Source of the DNA: Streptomyces noursei ATCC 11455
GTDB lineage: Bacteria; Actinomycetota; Actinomycetes; Streptomycetales; Streptomycetaceae
Length of the DNA: 64,000 bases
Assembly (NCBI RefSeq): GCF_001704275.1
Contig: NZ_CP011533.1
Location: 2,418,001 to 2,482,000, forward strand
Reading direction: 5' to 3'
The notes under the pieces were generated by a model, which was not told the DNA's origin, did no database searches, and was given only the letters and a program-made list of their open reading frames with translations. The position numbers and the translations under genes were made by a program. Positions 51,408-61,414 of the stretch are shown piece after piece; the stretch's first letter is position 1; every line of letters begins with the position of its first letter.

Positions 51408-52048
51408 CGGACCACTCCGTACCGCTTCTCCAGCGCGTTGAAGAGCGCACTGATGGTCAGGGTCACGAGGAGGTAGCCGACCGCGATCCAGACGAAGGAC
51501 CAGATGATGCTGTAACCCGTCTCGTTGAGCGGCCGGTAGACGCCGAGGAGTTCGACGACGCTGAACGAGCCGGCGATCGCGGAGTTCTTGGCCAACGCGA
51601 TCAGGGTCGATCCGACGGGCGGGATGACCGCGCGGAACGCCTGCGGCAGCACCACCAGGCCGAGCGTCTGCCGGAAGGTCATGCCCAGGCTGCGGGCCGC
51701 CTCGCTCTGCCCGGCCGGCACGGTGTTGATGCCGGCGCGCACCGCCTCGCAGACGAACGCGGAGGTGTAGCAGCCCAGTGCCAGGACGGCGAAGAGGGTG
51801 AAGGGCAGCACCAGACCGAACCGCGGCAGCCCCAGCAGCACCGCGAAGAACAGCAGGGTCAGCGGGGTGTTGCGCAGCACCGTCACCCAGGCCGTGCCGA
51901 AGACCCGCAGCGAGCGGACCGGCGCGACCCGGAAGGCCGCCATCAGGAAGCCGAGGACGAGGGCCAACAGGGAGGCGTAGACGGTCAGTTCGACGGTGCC
52001 CAGCAGACCGTGCCCGTAGAGGGAGAGGTTGTCGAGGAGGACGTTCAT
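51404..52048 (-). CDS. Amino-acid ABC transporter permease (GluC-like)
   Basis: A 214-residue permease of the same family as its neighbour. It has VLRNTPLTLLFFAVLLG, AGQSEAARSLGMTFRQT (the EAA loop) and LIALAKNSAIAGSFSVVEL. It lies 19 nt after the binding-protein gene and overlaps the second permease by 4 nt, giving the order B-C-D on the minus strand. Heterodimeric channel with the product at 50544. Confidence 0.87.
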   Translation of the reverse strand: MNVLLDNLSLYGHGLLGTVELTVYASLLALVLGFLMAAFRVAPVRSLRVFGTAWVTVLRNTPLTLLFFAVLLGLPRFGLVLPFTLFAVLALGCYTSAFVCEAVRAGINTVPAGQSEAARSLGMTFRQTLGLVVLPQAFRAVIPPVGSTLIALAKNSAIAGSFSVVELLGVYRPLNETGYSIIWSFVWIAVGYLLVTLTISALFNALEKRYGVVR

Positions 52049-52067
52049 CGGTCGGTTCCTTGGCTCC

Positions 52068-53006
52068 TCAGGTCGCCGGGTAGCGGTCGATCGGGGGCGG
52101 TGCGGGCGGCGGCATCCCGGACACGCCGAGCGTCGCCTCGTACGCCTTCCGCCAGGTGCCGTTCCGCTCGGCCGCGGCGAGCGCGTCGTCCAGCGCGAAC
52201 CGCAACGCGGCGTCGTCGCGCCGCACGCCGATGCCGTACGGCTCCTTGGAGAACGGCGCGCCGACGACCTTCAGTTGGTCGGGCACCTTGGCGGCGTAGC
52301 CGAGCAGGATCGCGTCGTCGGTGGTGACCGCGTCGACCTGGTAGGTCAGCAGGTTGTCCACGCACACCGAGTAGCTGTCGTAGGCGACCAGGACGGCCTT
52401 GGGGTACCGGGTCCGGATGCGCTGGTACGCGGTGGAGCCGGCGACCGAGCAGACGCGCTTGCCGGCCAGGTCCCGCGGGCCGCGGATGTCGCGCTCGTCG
52501 CTGCGCACCAGCAGCGACTGGCCCGCCAGGTAGTACGGGCCGGCGAAGCCGATCTGCTGCTTCCGTTTGGCGTTGATGGTGTACGTGCCGACGTAGAGGT
52601 CGATCTGGCCGTTCTTCAGCGCGGTCTCGCGGTTGGCGGAGGCGACGGTGCGGAACGTGACGGCGCGTTCGGGGAAGCCGAGCGCGGCGGACAGCATCTT
52701 GGCGATCTCGATGTCGAAGCCGCGGTAGGTGCCGGTGGCCGGGTCCCGTTCGCCGAGGTAGGGCTGGTCCTCCTTGACGCCGATGACGAGTCGGCCGCGG
52801 CGCTTGGCGGCCGTCCAGGTCGGCGAGTCGGGCAGCGAGAAGTGCCGGGCCACCGGGTAGCTGGGCAGGTCGGCGGCCGTGGGGCCCTTGACGGGCGGGC
52901 TGCCGGGACGGCCGCAGCCGGCCGCGGCCGGCGCGAGGAGGGCGAGCAGGAGCGCGGCGAGCAGGGCCGGGCGGGCGCGGCGGCGCGGGGCGGGAGGGTG
53001 CGGCAT
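52068..53006 (-). CDS. Glutamate/polar-amino-acid-binding lipoprotein (GluB-like)
   Basis: A 312-residue extracellular solute-binding protein, family 3. The signal sequence ends in a lipobox-like LAPAAAGC with Cys31 as the lipid-attachment site. The mature domain has RGRLVIGVKEDQPYLGERDP, YRGFDIEIAKMLSAALG and DLYVGTYTINAKRK, typical of glutamate- and glutamine-binding proteins. It delivers ligand to the two permeases downstream. In known gluABCD operons an ATPase gene comes first; here upstream is an unrelated gene. Confidence 0.87.
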   Translation of the reverse strand: MPHPPAPRRRARPALLAALLLALLAPAAAGCGRPGSPPVKGPTAADLPSYPVARHFSLPDSPTWTAAKRRGRLVIGVKEDQPYLGERDPATGTYRGFDIEIAKMLSAALGFPERAVTFRTVASANRETALKNGQIDLYVGTYTINAKRKQQIGFAGPYYLAGQSLLVRSDERDIRGPRDLAGKRVCSVAGSTAYQRIRTRYPKAVLVAYDSYSVCVDNLLTYQVDAVTTDDAILLGYAAKVPDQLKVVGAPFSKEPYGIGVRRDDAALRFALDDALAAAERNGTWRKAYEATLGVSGMPPPAPPPIDRYPAT

Positions 53007-53256
53007 CGCGGGGCGCCGTTCAGTGCTCGACGGTCCGGCCGCCCGAACGGCCCGGGGGCGCGCCCGGCCGCCGGCCGCCCGAGGGCTGCGCGAAACGTGT
53101 ATCGGCCGGGATCCCGCGCGGCTCGGTCAGTGCGTCACGGGCCATGGGCCGCCCCGCCCCCTCTCGTCCGTGCAGCGGAGAGATCGCAACGTACCCATGC
53201 ACACGAGGCACTTCGCCGGTGACACGCGCGGGGGCGGGCCGATCGGCCCCGGCGGG

Positions 53257-53697
53257 TCAGCCCTCCGCGACCTCGGCGTAGAGGTGCGAGAGCTCGGGGG
53301 CGCCGTCGTCGGCCCAGGCATGGCCGGCCGCCACCACGTCGATCTCCCGGCCGGAGGCCAGCCGCACCACCGGCTGCCCGTCCGGCCAGACGTGCCAGAC
53401 CGCGTCGCGGACCGTGCGCACCAGGACCGTGCCGAGGTACAACCCGGCGTCGTTGCCGAGCCAGGTCAGCACCTCGGGGTCGTCGCGCCACACCGGCTGG
53501 AGCTGGTCGAGTTCCTCCAACGACCGTACGGAGTCGTCGAGTTCGACCCCGGCGGTGGCCGCCTGGTCGCGCAGCAACTCGCATTCGGAGAGCAGCTCGA
53601 CGACGCTCTCGGGATCCGCGCGAACCGACTCGGCCAGCGGCACCGATCCGGCCGTGTCCGTGCGCCTACGCCACTTGTCCAGGAAAGACAGGTTCAT
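53257..53697 (-). CDS. Uncharacterised actinobacterial protein (DUF6278-like)
   Basis: A 146-residue acidic protein beginning MNLSFLDKWRRR. It contains a tryptophan-rich region (VWHVWPDGQPVVRLASGREI) but no catalytic motif I recognise. From memory it resembles the DUF6278 family; this needs a profile search. No membrane segments or signal peptide. It is on the same strand as the importer genes but separated from them by 250 bp, which hold no supported gene (only a 63-codon frame at 53020-53211 without a ribosome-binding site). Confidence 0.7.
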   Translation of the reverse strand: MNLSFLDKWRRRTDTAGSVPLAESVRADPESVVELLSECELLRDQAATAGVELDDSVRSLEELDQLQPVWRDDPEVLTWLGNDAGLYLGTVLVRTVRDAVWHVWPDGQPVVRLASGREIDVVAAGHAWADDGAPELSHLYAEVAEG

Positions 53698-53820
53698 GGT
53701 GCGAGGGTCCCACCCACCCCCGCACCGCGGCCACAGGGCGCGCGGCGCGGCGACGGGGCCGCCTCCGCACCGCCGTGCGCCACCCCGGCGCATCGGGGAG
53801 GCGACCGGCGCACGACCGGC

Positions 53821-54600
53821 TCACACGTCGAGGTCGACCACCACGGGCGCGTGGTCCGAGGCGCCCTTGCCCTTGCGCTCCTCGCGGTCGACGTAGGCGT
53901 CCGAGACGGCCTTGGCGAACGGCGCGTTGCCGTAGACCAGGTCGATGCGCATACCGCGGTTCTTGGGGAAGGCGAGCTGGCGGTAGTCCCAGTAGGTGTA
54001 GGGACGGTCGTACTTCAGCGGGCGCGGCACGACGTCCGACAGGCCGGCCTCGCGCAGGGCGGCCAGGGCGGCGCGCTCGGCCGGCGTGACGTGGGTGAGG
54101 CCCTCGAAGACGGCCGGGTCCCAGACGTCCTCGTCGGTGGGGGCGACGTTGTAGTCGCCGAGGACCGCGAACGGGCGGCTGCCCGCGGCGTCCTCGGCCA
54201 CGGCCGCCTTCAGGGCCTCGAACCAGCCGAGCTTGTAGGTGTAGTGCGCATGATCGACCTCGCGGCCGTTGGGGACGTAGACCGACCAGACGCGGGCCGG
54301 GCCGCAGGTCGCGGAGACCGCACGGGGCTCCTGCACACCGTCGTACTCCGGGCCGCCGGGCAGGCCCTTGACCACGTCCGCCAGCCCCACCCGGGAGAGC
54401 AGCGCGACGCCGTTCCACCGGCCGTTGGCGTTGACCGCGGCCTCGTAGCCCAGCTCGCGGAGCTGGTCGTAGGGGAACTGCTCGTCGGAGCACTTGGTCT
54501 CCTGGACGCACAGCACGTCCGTGCCGGACTTCTCCAGCCAGGCCAGCAGCCTCGGCAGGCGGGCGGTGATCGAGTTGACGTTCCAGGTCGCGATGCGCAT
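53821..54600 (-). CDS. xthA: Exodeoxyribonuclease III
   Basis: A 259-residue exonuclease III/AP endonuclease. Signature segments are MRIATWNVNSI, VLCVQETKC, PNGREVD, LGDYNVAPTDEDVWDP, MRIDLVYG and GASDHAPVVVDLDV, covering the Asn, Glu, Asp and His active-site residues. It cleaves DNA at abasic sites and trims 3' blocks. TAGGTT lies 7 nt before the ATG on the minus strand, so it is probably leaderless. It precedes an MBL-fold gene in reading order of the other genes only by position; no coupling is seen. Confidence 0.93.
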   Translation of the reverse strand: MRIATWNVNSITARLPRLLAWLEKSGTDVLCVQETKCSDEQFPYDQLRELGYEAAVNANGRWNGVALLSRVGLADVVKGLPGGPEYDGVQEPRAVSATCGPARVWSVYVPNGREVDHAHYTYKLGWFEALKAAVAEDAAGSRPFAVLGDYNVAPTDEDVWDPAVFEGLTHVTPAERAALAALREAGLSDVVPRPLKYDRPYTYWDYRQLAFPKNRGMRIDLVYGNAPFAKAVSDAYVDREERKGKGASDHAPVVVDLDV

Positions 54601-54630
54601 ATCCGTAAACCTACAGCGCGGCACCGACAA

Positions 54631-55269
54631 TCAGCCCACCTCGGTATGCGCCCCCGGGGTGAGGCGGCCGTGGTCGGTCCCGCCGAGCTTGTCGATCATG
54701 CCGTCGTAGACCGGGCGGGCGTGGTCCTGGAGCAGGCTGTCGTGGATGTCGATGGCCCGGCGCGGGGCGACCGCGCGGACGTAGTCGATGATCTCGGCGA
54801 CCTTGTTCCAGGGGGCGTGGACCGGCAGCAGCAGGGTGTCGACGGCGCGGCCCTCGGGGACGGTCAGCGCGTCGCCGGGGTGGAAGACGGTGCCGTCCAG
54901 GAGGAAGCCGACGTTGGTGATGCGCGGGATGTCGGGGTGGATCACCGCGTGCAGCTGCCCGTACACCTCGACCTCGAAGCCGGCGGCGGTGAAGGCGTCG
55001 CCCTCGCCGACGGTGTGCACCCGGCCGGGGAAGGCCGCGGAGATCTGGTCGGCGACGCTGGCGAGGGTCCAGATCTCGGCGGCGGGTGCGGCCTCCATGG
55101 CCCGTCGCAGCCGGCCCTCGTCGAAGTGGTCCAGGTGCTCGTGCGTCACCAGGATCGCGTCCGCGCCGACGGCCGCGTCCTCCTCGCTGAACGCCCCGGG
55201 ATCGATGACCAGCGTCCGCCCGTCCTTCTCGATCCGGACGCAGGCATGGGTCTTCTTGGTGAGTTCCAT
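54631..55269 (-). CDS. MBL-fold metallohydrolase (UlaG-like)
   Basis: A 212-residue metallo-beta-lactamase-fold protein. The metal motif THEHLDHFDEG is intact (His-x-His-x-Asp-His), with later ligands in QLHAVIHPD, VFHPGDALTV and VHAPWNK. It starts directly at the first strand (MELTKKTHACVRIEKDG), as in UlaG-like lactonases and YtkL-type hydrolases. Substrate unknown. It is 22 nt downstream of the fused PcaD-PcaC gene on the same strand, so the two may be co-transcribed. Confidence 0.85.
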   Translation of the reverse strand: MELTKKTHACVRIEKDGRTLVIDPGAFSEEDAAVGADAILVTHEHLDHFDEGRLRRAMEAAPAAEIWTLASVADQISAAFPGRVHTVGEGDAFTAAGFEVEVYGQLHAVIHPDIPRITNVGFLLDGTVFHPGDALTVPEGRAVDTLLLPVHAPWNKVAEIIDYVRAVAPRRAIDIHDSLLQDHARPVYDGMIDKLGGTDHGRLTPGAHTEVG

Positions 55270-55291
55270 GAGGCCATCTTGCCCCCGGGCC

Positions 55292-56563
55292 TCAGCCCTC
55301 CGGGGTCGTCTCCTCCTGGATGACCTTCTGGGCCACCGCGAAGGCGGAGTTGGCGGCCGGGACACCGCAGTAGACCGCGGTGTGCAGCAGGATCTCCTTG
55401 ATCTCCGCGGGCGTCAGGCCGTTGCGGAGGGCGGCGCGGGTGTGCAGCGCGAGTTCCTCGCGGTGGCCGCGGGCGACCAGCGCGGTGAGCGTGATGACGC
55501 TCCGGGTGCGGCGGTCCAGGCCCGGTCGGGTCCAGGTCTCGCCCCAGGCGTAGCGGGTGATGAAGTCGTGGAAGTCGGCGCTGAAGTCGTCGGTGGTGGC
55601 CTCCACCCGGTCCACGTGGGCGTCGCCGAGCACCTCGCGGCGGACCTTGATGCCCTGCTCGTACATGCCGCCGCGGACCTGGGCGGGCTGCGCGAGGCCG
55701 GATTCGATGGCGGGCGGCGCGTGGGTGGGCATCGGGGGCGCGAGCTGCGGCTTGGGGGCGGCCGCACTGATGGCGGCGGGGCCGGGCTTGTCCTGCCAGG
55801 CGGTGCTGAAGTGGCGGATGAGCAGTTCGCTGACGGCGGCGGGCTGCTCGACGGGGGCCAGGTGCGAGGTGCCGGGGATCAGCGCCAGGCTGGCGTCCGG
55901 TATGCCGGCGACCAGGGTGCGGGCCTCGGTGGTGGGCGTGACCTGGTCCTCGGCACCGACGACGACGAGCGTGGGCACGCCCACCCGGCCCAGGGAGGAC
56001 CGCACGTCGTAGGCGGCCAGCGCCTCGCAGGCGGCGATGTAGCACCCGGGGTCGGTGGTCCGCACCATCTGGACGGCCCACTCGACGATGGCGGCCTGGC
56101 CGCCGGCGAAAGCCGGGGTGAACCAGTGCTCGGGCGCGGTGCGGGCGATCGGTTCGAGTCCGTTGGTGCGGATCACCACACCGCGCTGGCGCCAGGCGTC
56201 GGCGGTGCCGTAGCGCGGCGAGGACGAGACCAGCGCGAGGGAGGTGACGCGCTGCGGGCGGGTGAGGGCCAGCTGGATCCCCACGGCGCCGCCGAGGTCA
56301 CAGCCGGCGTAGCCGAACCGCTCCACGCCCAGGGCGTCGAGGGTGGCGACCAGCCGGTCGGCGACTTCGGCGATGGAGGTCGCTGCGTGCGCGGGCGATC
56401 CGCCGTGGCCGGGCAGGTCGAAGCGGACGACGCGCCATTGACGTGTCAGCTCGGGTATCTGCCGGTCCCACATGTGCCAGGTCGTCCCGAGGGCGGCCCC
56501 CAGGACGAGGACGGGGGCGCCATCGGGACCGTCGATCCGGTGCTGCAGGGTCTTCTCGCTCAC
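55292..56563 (-). CDS. pcaL: Fused 3-oxoadipate enol-lactonase / 4-carboxymuconolactone decarboxylase (PcaL-type), with Asp at the nucleophile position
   Basis: A 423-residue fusion. Residues ~1-255 are an alpha/beta hydrolase (LGAALGTTWHMWDRQIP, VRFDLPGHGGSP, acid in VGAEDQVTP, His in PGTSHLAPVEQP). Residues ~300-423 are a carboxymuconolactone decarboxylase domain (HDFITRYAWGETWTRPGLD, ALRNGLTPAEIKEILLH, YCGVPAANSAF). Such fusions carry out two consecutive protocatechuate-pathway steps. The nucleophile elbow reads AGCDLGG: Asp89 (codon at 56297-56299) where Ser is expected. This gives an Asp-Asp-His set as in haloalkane dehalogenases and epoxide hydrolases. No other pca genes are nearby. Confidence 0.85.
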   Translation of the reverse strand: MSEKTLQHRIDGPDGAPVLVLGAALGTTWHMWDRQIPELTRQWRVVRFDLPGHGGSPAHAATSIAEVADRLVATLDALGVERFGYAGCDLGGAVGIQLALTRPQRVTSLALVSSSPRYGTADAWRQRGVVIRTNGLEPIARTAPEHWFTPAFAGGQAAIVEWAVQMVRTTDPGCYIAACEALAAYDVRSSLGRVGVPTLVVVGAEDQVTPTTEARTLVAGIPDASLALIPGTSHLAPVEQPAAVSELLIRHFSTAWQDKPGPAAISAAAPKPQLAPPMPTHAPPAIESGLAQPAQVRGGMYEQGIKVRREVLGDAHVDRVEATTDDFSADFHDFITRYAWGETWTRPGLDRRTRSVITLTALVARGHREELALHTRAALRNGLTPAEIKEILLHTAVYCGVPAANSAFAVAQKVIQEETTPEG

Positions 56564-56627
56564 CCGACCACGCTAACCGACGCCGTGACGCGGTCCTGAC
56601 ACCCGGGTCAGGAAGCGACGGGCACAA

Positions 56628-57194
56628 TCAGAACCGCACGGTCGAAACCACGTAAACCACCGGGTGCCCGGGTTCGTCGTTGCTGACCACGATCCGCTGG
56701 GAGGGCTGCGGTGCCGGCCGGTCGACCGCGGTGCCCCGCCAGGGCCAGTCGGCGCTGAAGTCCCAGCCGACCTTCGCCGCCTGCTCCGGCGGGATGGTGA
56801 CCGCGCCCTGCTTCAGGGCGGCGGTGCTGGTGCCGACGGCCGCGAGGTACTGCGTCAGACCCCAGTCGTTGGTGCGGAACTGCACGAACAGCGAGCTGGT
56901 CTTCCACGAGTTGGTCTCGTAGTAGTAGACGGGCGTGGAGCCGATCGGCACCGGGACGTTGTAGATCCGCTGCTGGAGTTTGGAGGGGAAGGCGTTGGTC
57001 AGGCCGGTGGCGGCGGCCTCGGCCTCCTTGTCCTCGCCGCTGTCGCGGCTCTGCTCGGCCGAGATGACGATGTAGCCGGCCGGAATGGTGATCAGCAGGA
57101 AGATGACCAGGGCCATGAGGAACGGCCGGCGGGTCCGGGGGCGCGGCGTGCCGCCCGGGTGGTGGTCGTCGTGCAGGGTGTCCGGTTCGGTCAT
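56628..57194 (-). CDS. Membrane-anchored protein of unknown function
   Basis: A 188-residue protein with a hydrophilic His/Pro/Arg-rich N-terminus and a single membrane helix at about residues 25-46 (FLMALVIFLLITIPAGYIVI). The rest is an exported domain with no recognised family. It overlaps the ROK kinase stop by 4 nt (ATGA) and is the last gene of that transcription unit. The linkage to a sugar kinase may be functional or incidental. Confidence 0.75.
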   Translation of the reverse strand: MTEPDTLHDDHHPGGTPRPRTRRPFLMALVIFLLITIPAGYIVISAEQSRDSGEDKEAEAAATGLTNAFPSKLQQRIYNVPVPIGSTPVYYYETNSWKTSSLFVQFRTNDWGLTQYLAAVGTSTAALKQGAVTIPPEQAAKVGWDFSADWPWRGTAVDRPAPQPSQRIVVSNDEPGHPVVYVVSTVRF

Positions 57195-58312
57195 CGGCGG
57201 CCGGACCGTTCGTAGCGCTCGTAGCGCTCCACGCGGCGGCGGTTGGCGCGCCGGAAGCGGCGGGCCACCAGGCGGGCGAGGTCGGCGGCGCCGACCATCC
57301 CGGCCTCGGGGCCCAGCTGGGCCTTGGTGATGGTGGCCTCGGGGCGGTAGCCGCGGCCGGTGAGGTGGCGCCGGAAGGCGTCCCGGGCCGGGCCGATCAG
57401 CAGGTCGTCGGCGGCGCTGACGCCACCGCCGATGACGAAGCAGGACGGGTCGAGGGCGGCGGCGAGGTTGGCGATGCCGACGCCGAGCCACTGGCCGATG
57501 TCCTGGAGGAGCTCGACGCACATCGCGTCGCCCTCCCGGGCCAGCTCGGTGATCAGCGGGCCGGTGATGTCGCCGATCCGGCCGCCGACCCGCTCGATGA
57601 TGTTGTACGCCACCGGGGAGTCGGCGGCGGCCAGCTCCCGGGCCTCGCGGACCAGGGCGTTGCCGGAGCTGTACTGCTCCCAGCAGCCGCGGTTGCCGCA
57701 CGGGCAGCGATGGCCGCCGGGGACCACCTGCATATGGCCGAATTCGCCGGCCACCCCGTACTTGCCGCGCTTTATCGCGCCGTCCTCCAGGATCGCGCCG
57801 CCGATGCCGGTGCCCAGCGTGATCATCACGAGGTGGTCCTGGTCGCGGCCGGCGCCGAACCGCCACTCCGCCCAGGCGGCGGTGTTGGCGTCGTTGTCGA
57901 CCATGACCGGGACCGCGAGCCGACCGGCGAGGCGGTCCCGCAGCGGCTCGTTGCGCCAGTTCAGATGGGGGGCGAAGAGCACCCGGGAACGGTCGGCGTC
58001 GACCCAGCCGGCCGCGCCGATGCCCACCGCGTGCACGTCGTGCCGGTCGGAGAGGTCCAGCACCAGCTCGGTGATGGTGTCCTCGACGACCTTGGGGCTC
58101 TTGGACTTGTCCGGCGTCTCGGTGCGGACCTTCTCCAGGATGGTGCCGTCGGCGTCGACGACACCCGCCATGACCTTGGTGCCGCCGATGTCGATGCCGA
58201 CGGTGGGCACGCGGGGGGCGGTCAGGTGGGAGCGGCGCTCTCTGGCGCCGACGGTGCGGAGGACGGTGGCGCGGGCGGTGCCGCGGTGCGCCCGGTCCCG
58301 GTACATGCTCAT
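57191..58312 (-). CDS. ROK-family sugar kinase
   Basis: A 373-residue ROK kinase. The ATP-phosphate motif is TVGIDIGGTKVMAG (about residues 37-50), the catalytic Asp is in VDNDANTAAWAE, and the zinc signature is CPCGNRGCWEQY. About 35 non-conserved residues precede the core, which is longer than GlkA. It is encoded 218 nt after a sugar ABC importer and is the likely kinase for the imported sugar. The first ATG (58310-58312) is chosen because GAGGGG lies 7 nt upstream; an ATG two codons later is possible. There is no HTH, so it is an enzyme rather than a ROK repressor. Confidence 0.9.
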   Translation of the reverse strand: MSMYRDRAHRGTARATVLRTVGARERRSHLTAPRVPTVGIDIGGTKVMAGVVDADGTILEKVRTETPDKSKSPKVVEDTITELVLDLSDRHDVHAVGIGAAGWVDADRSRVLFAPHLNWRNEPLRDRLAGRLAVPVMVDNDANTAAWAEWRFGAGRDQDHLVMITLGTGIGGAILEDGAIKRGKYGVAGEFGHMQVVPGGHRCPCGNRGCWEQYSSGNALVREARELAAADSPVAYNIIERVGGRIGDITGPLITELAREGDAMCVELLQDIGQWLGVGIANLAAALDPSCFVIGGGVSAADDLLIGPARDAFRRHLTGRGYRPEATITKAQLGPEAGMVGAADLARLVARRFRRANRRRVERYERYERSGRR

Positions 58313-58486
58313 CGGGTCACCCCTCGGACCTCGTCGCCGGTTCGGCTGCCGTTACCGTCTCGGCGGCTGCGTGCGCGCAAGAGTCGTCTCGTCCCTGCGG
58401 GTCTCGGGGAGGCCGGGGCCTCGCTGGATGGTCCGGTGCGATTGTGCATCACCCGCGCCGTCCGGCGCACCGCGGTGCGGGACGAA

Positions 58487-58522
58487 GCGCCCCGGCGGCG
58501 GCCTGCGGCCGTCCCGGGGCGC
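58487..58522 (-). terminator. GC-rich hairpin between sugar ABC genes and ROK kinase
   Basis: GCGCCCCGG at 58487-58495 pairs with CCGGGGCGC at 58514-58522, with an inner GGCC/GGCC stem around TGC. It follows the ATPase stop by 8 nt on the minus strand. It could be an intra-operon terminator or attenuator that lowers kinase relative to transporter expression. Confidence 0.5.
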
Positions 58523-58530
58523 GTCGACGT

Positions 58531-59336
<806 letters not shown>

Positions 59337-59340
<4 letters not shown>

Positions 59341-60404
59341 GATTTGTCCTCCGCCCGCTTGCGGACCCAGGCGTTCAGCAGCGTGGCGAGCAGCAGCATC
59401 GCGCCGAGGAAGAACTTGTACCAGTCCGGGTTCCACTGCGCGTAGACGATGCCCTTGCTGGCCATGCCGAAGATGAACGCGCCGACCGCGGCGCCGATCG
59501 CCGAGCCGAAGCCGCCGGTCATCAGGCAGCCGCCGACCGCCGCCGCGATGATGTACAGGAACTCGTTGCCGACGCCGTCGCCGGACTGGATCGCGTCGTA
59601 CGAGAACAGCAGGTGCTGGCCGGAGATCCAGGCGGCGAACGCGACGCCCATGTAGAGGCCGATCCTGGTGCGGGTGACCGGGACGCCGACCGCCCGGGCC
59701 GCGTCCGCGTTGCCGCCCACCGCGAAGATCCAGTTGCCGGCCCGGGTCCGCAGCAGGATCCAGGTGGCGAGCGCGACCAGCACCAGCCACCACACGATGG
59801 TGATCTGGATGTCCACACCGCCGACGGTCAGGTGCGAGGCGAAGACCGCGCGGGCCGAGTCGAAGCCCTCCATGTCGGCGATGGACTTGGTCGAGACGGT
59901 GCCGCTGATCAGCTTGGTGAAGCCCAGGTTGAGGCCGGTCAGCATGAAGAAGGTGCCCAGCGTGATCACGAAGCTGGGCAGCTTCGTCCGGGTCAGCAGC
60001 ACCCCGTTGAGCACGCCGATGGCGAGGGTGACCAGCAGGGACACCCCGACGCCGACCCAGGTGTTGGCGGTCATCTGGTAGCTGAACATCGACGAGATCA
60101 GCGCCGAGCTGACGACCATCACGCCGGCCGACAGGTCGAATTCCCCGCCGATCATCAGCAGCGCCACCGGCACCGCCATGATGCCGATCGTCGAGGACGC
60201 GTACAGGACCGTGGAGAGGCTGGCGGGCCGCAGGAACGGTTCGGCGACCAGCGAGAAGAGGACGAAGACCGCGATCGCCCCGACCACCGAGCCCAGCTCG
60301 GGGCGGCTCATCAGCCGGCGCGCCAGGGAACGGTGCACCAGCCGCTCGTCGCCCGCGCCGCCGGACGGCGCGGGCTGCCGGGTCGGTGCGTCGGCCGTGC
60401 TCAT
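59337..60404 (-). CDS. Sugar ABC transporter permease (RbsC/FrcC class)
   Basis: A 355-residue permease with about ten membrane helices. It shows the RbsC-class segments [47 protein letters not shown] and [18 protein letters not shown]. About 40 hydrophilic residues precede the first helix. The start overlaps the binding-protein stop and the stop overlaps the ATPase start, both as ATGA, so three genes are tightly coupled. Likely substrate is a monosaccharide or a sugar-like compound. Confidence 0.92.
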
Positions 60405-61414
60405 CGGGTCCCCCGCTTCGTGTACTCCTGGAGGGCCGCGGCGTTCTGCTTGGTGATCACCTGCGGGCCGGTGAGCACCGGCTTGCCGCCGCCGAGCATG
60501 TCGGCGTTGTACTTGTACAGCCACAGCAGGTCGACCGCCTGGTAGCCCTGGAGGTAGGGCTGCTGGTCGACCGCGAAGCCCAGGGAGCCGTCCTCCAGAC
60601 CGCTCGCGACCTGCGCGTTGAGGTCGAAGGTGTCGATCTCGGCCTTGCTGTCGGCCTGCTCCCTGGCCTTGACGGCGGTGGGGGCGAACGGCGCGCCGAG
60701 GGTGACCACGGCGTCGATGTCCGGGTCGGCCTGGAGCTTGGACTCGATGGACGCCTGCACGTCGGGCATGTTGGTGCCGTCCACGTACAGCTTCTGCATC
60801 TCGCCCTTGAAGGTCTTCGCGGCCCCGTCGCAGCGCTGCTCGTGGCCGACGTTGCCCTGCTCGTGCAGGACGCACAGGGCCTTCTTCTTGCCGCGCTTGG
60901 TCAGCTCCTCGCCGACCGCCTCGCCGGCCACCGTCTCGTCCTGGCCGATGTGGGTGAGCGCGCCGAACGCCTTGGACTCCTCGGCGCCGGAGTTCACCGT
61001 GATCACCGGGATGCCGGCCTTCTCCGCCTTGAGGACGACGTCCTTCATGGCGTCCGGCTTGGCCAGCGACACGATCAGCCCGTCGACCTTCTGGTCGATG
61101 TAGGACTGCACGAGCTGGCTCTGCCGCTGGGCCTCCTTGTCGTGCGCGTAGACGAAGTTGATGTTGTCCTTGACGGCGGCCTGCTGGGCACCGTTCTGCA
61201 CGATGTCCCAGAAGGTGTCGCCGTCTCCCGAGTGGGTGACCATCGCGAAAGTCCACCGGGGGGTGTGCACGGCGGCCTTGCCGCCGGCGGTCCGCGCGGC
61301 GCGCTCCTCCTCCGCGCGCTTGCCTCCGGTGCTGCTGCACCCCGCCAGGGAGACGCCGAGCACCGCTGCCAGCACGGCGCCCACGACGCGTCCTCTTCTT
61401 CGAACCCTTGCCAC
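60401..61414 (-). CDS. Sugar-binding lipoprotein of ABC importer (family 1/ribose class)
   Basis: A 337-residue binding protein. The N-terminus is basic (MARVRRRGR) with a hydrophobic core ending in the lipobox LAGC, lipid-modified Cys26. The mature domain is a periplasmic-binding-protein type 1 fold with [40 protein letters not shown] and [12 protein letters not shown]. The GTG at 61412-61414 is chosen because GGGAAAGG lies ~9 nt upstream and it gives a normal lipoprotein signal; the much longer upstream frame is ignored. It is the first gene of the B-permease-ATPase unit. Sugar identity unknown. Confidence 0.9.
   Translation of the reverse strand: MARVRRRGRVVGAVLAAVLGVSLAGCSSTGGKRAEEERAARTAGGKAAVHTPRWTFAMVTHSGDGDTFWDIVQNGAQQAAVKDNINFVYAHDKEAQRQSQLVQSYIDQKVDGLIVSLAKPDAMKDVVLKAEKAGIPVITVNSGAEESKAFGALTHIGQDETVAGEAVGEELTKRGKKKALCVLHEQGNVGHEQRCDGAAKTFKGEMQKLYVDGTNMPDVQASIESKLQADPDIDAVVTLGAPFAPTAVKAREQADSKAEIDTFDLNAQVASGLEDGSLGFAVDQQPYLQGYQAVDLLWLYKYNADMLGGGKPVLTGPQVITKQNAAALQEYTKRGTR

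Noticed and set aside
53020..53211. Small minus-strand frame just upstream of the glutamate-binding lipoprotein, considered as a leader peptide
   Set aside because: No ribosome-binding site, no run of regulatory codons, and Arg/Gly/Pro-rich composition typical of chance frames.
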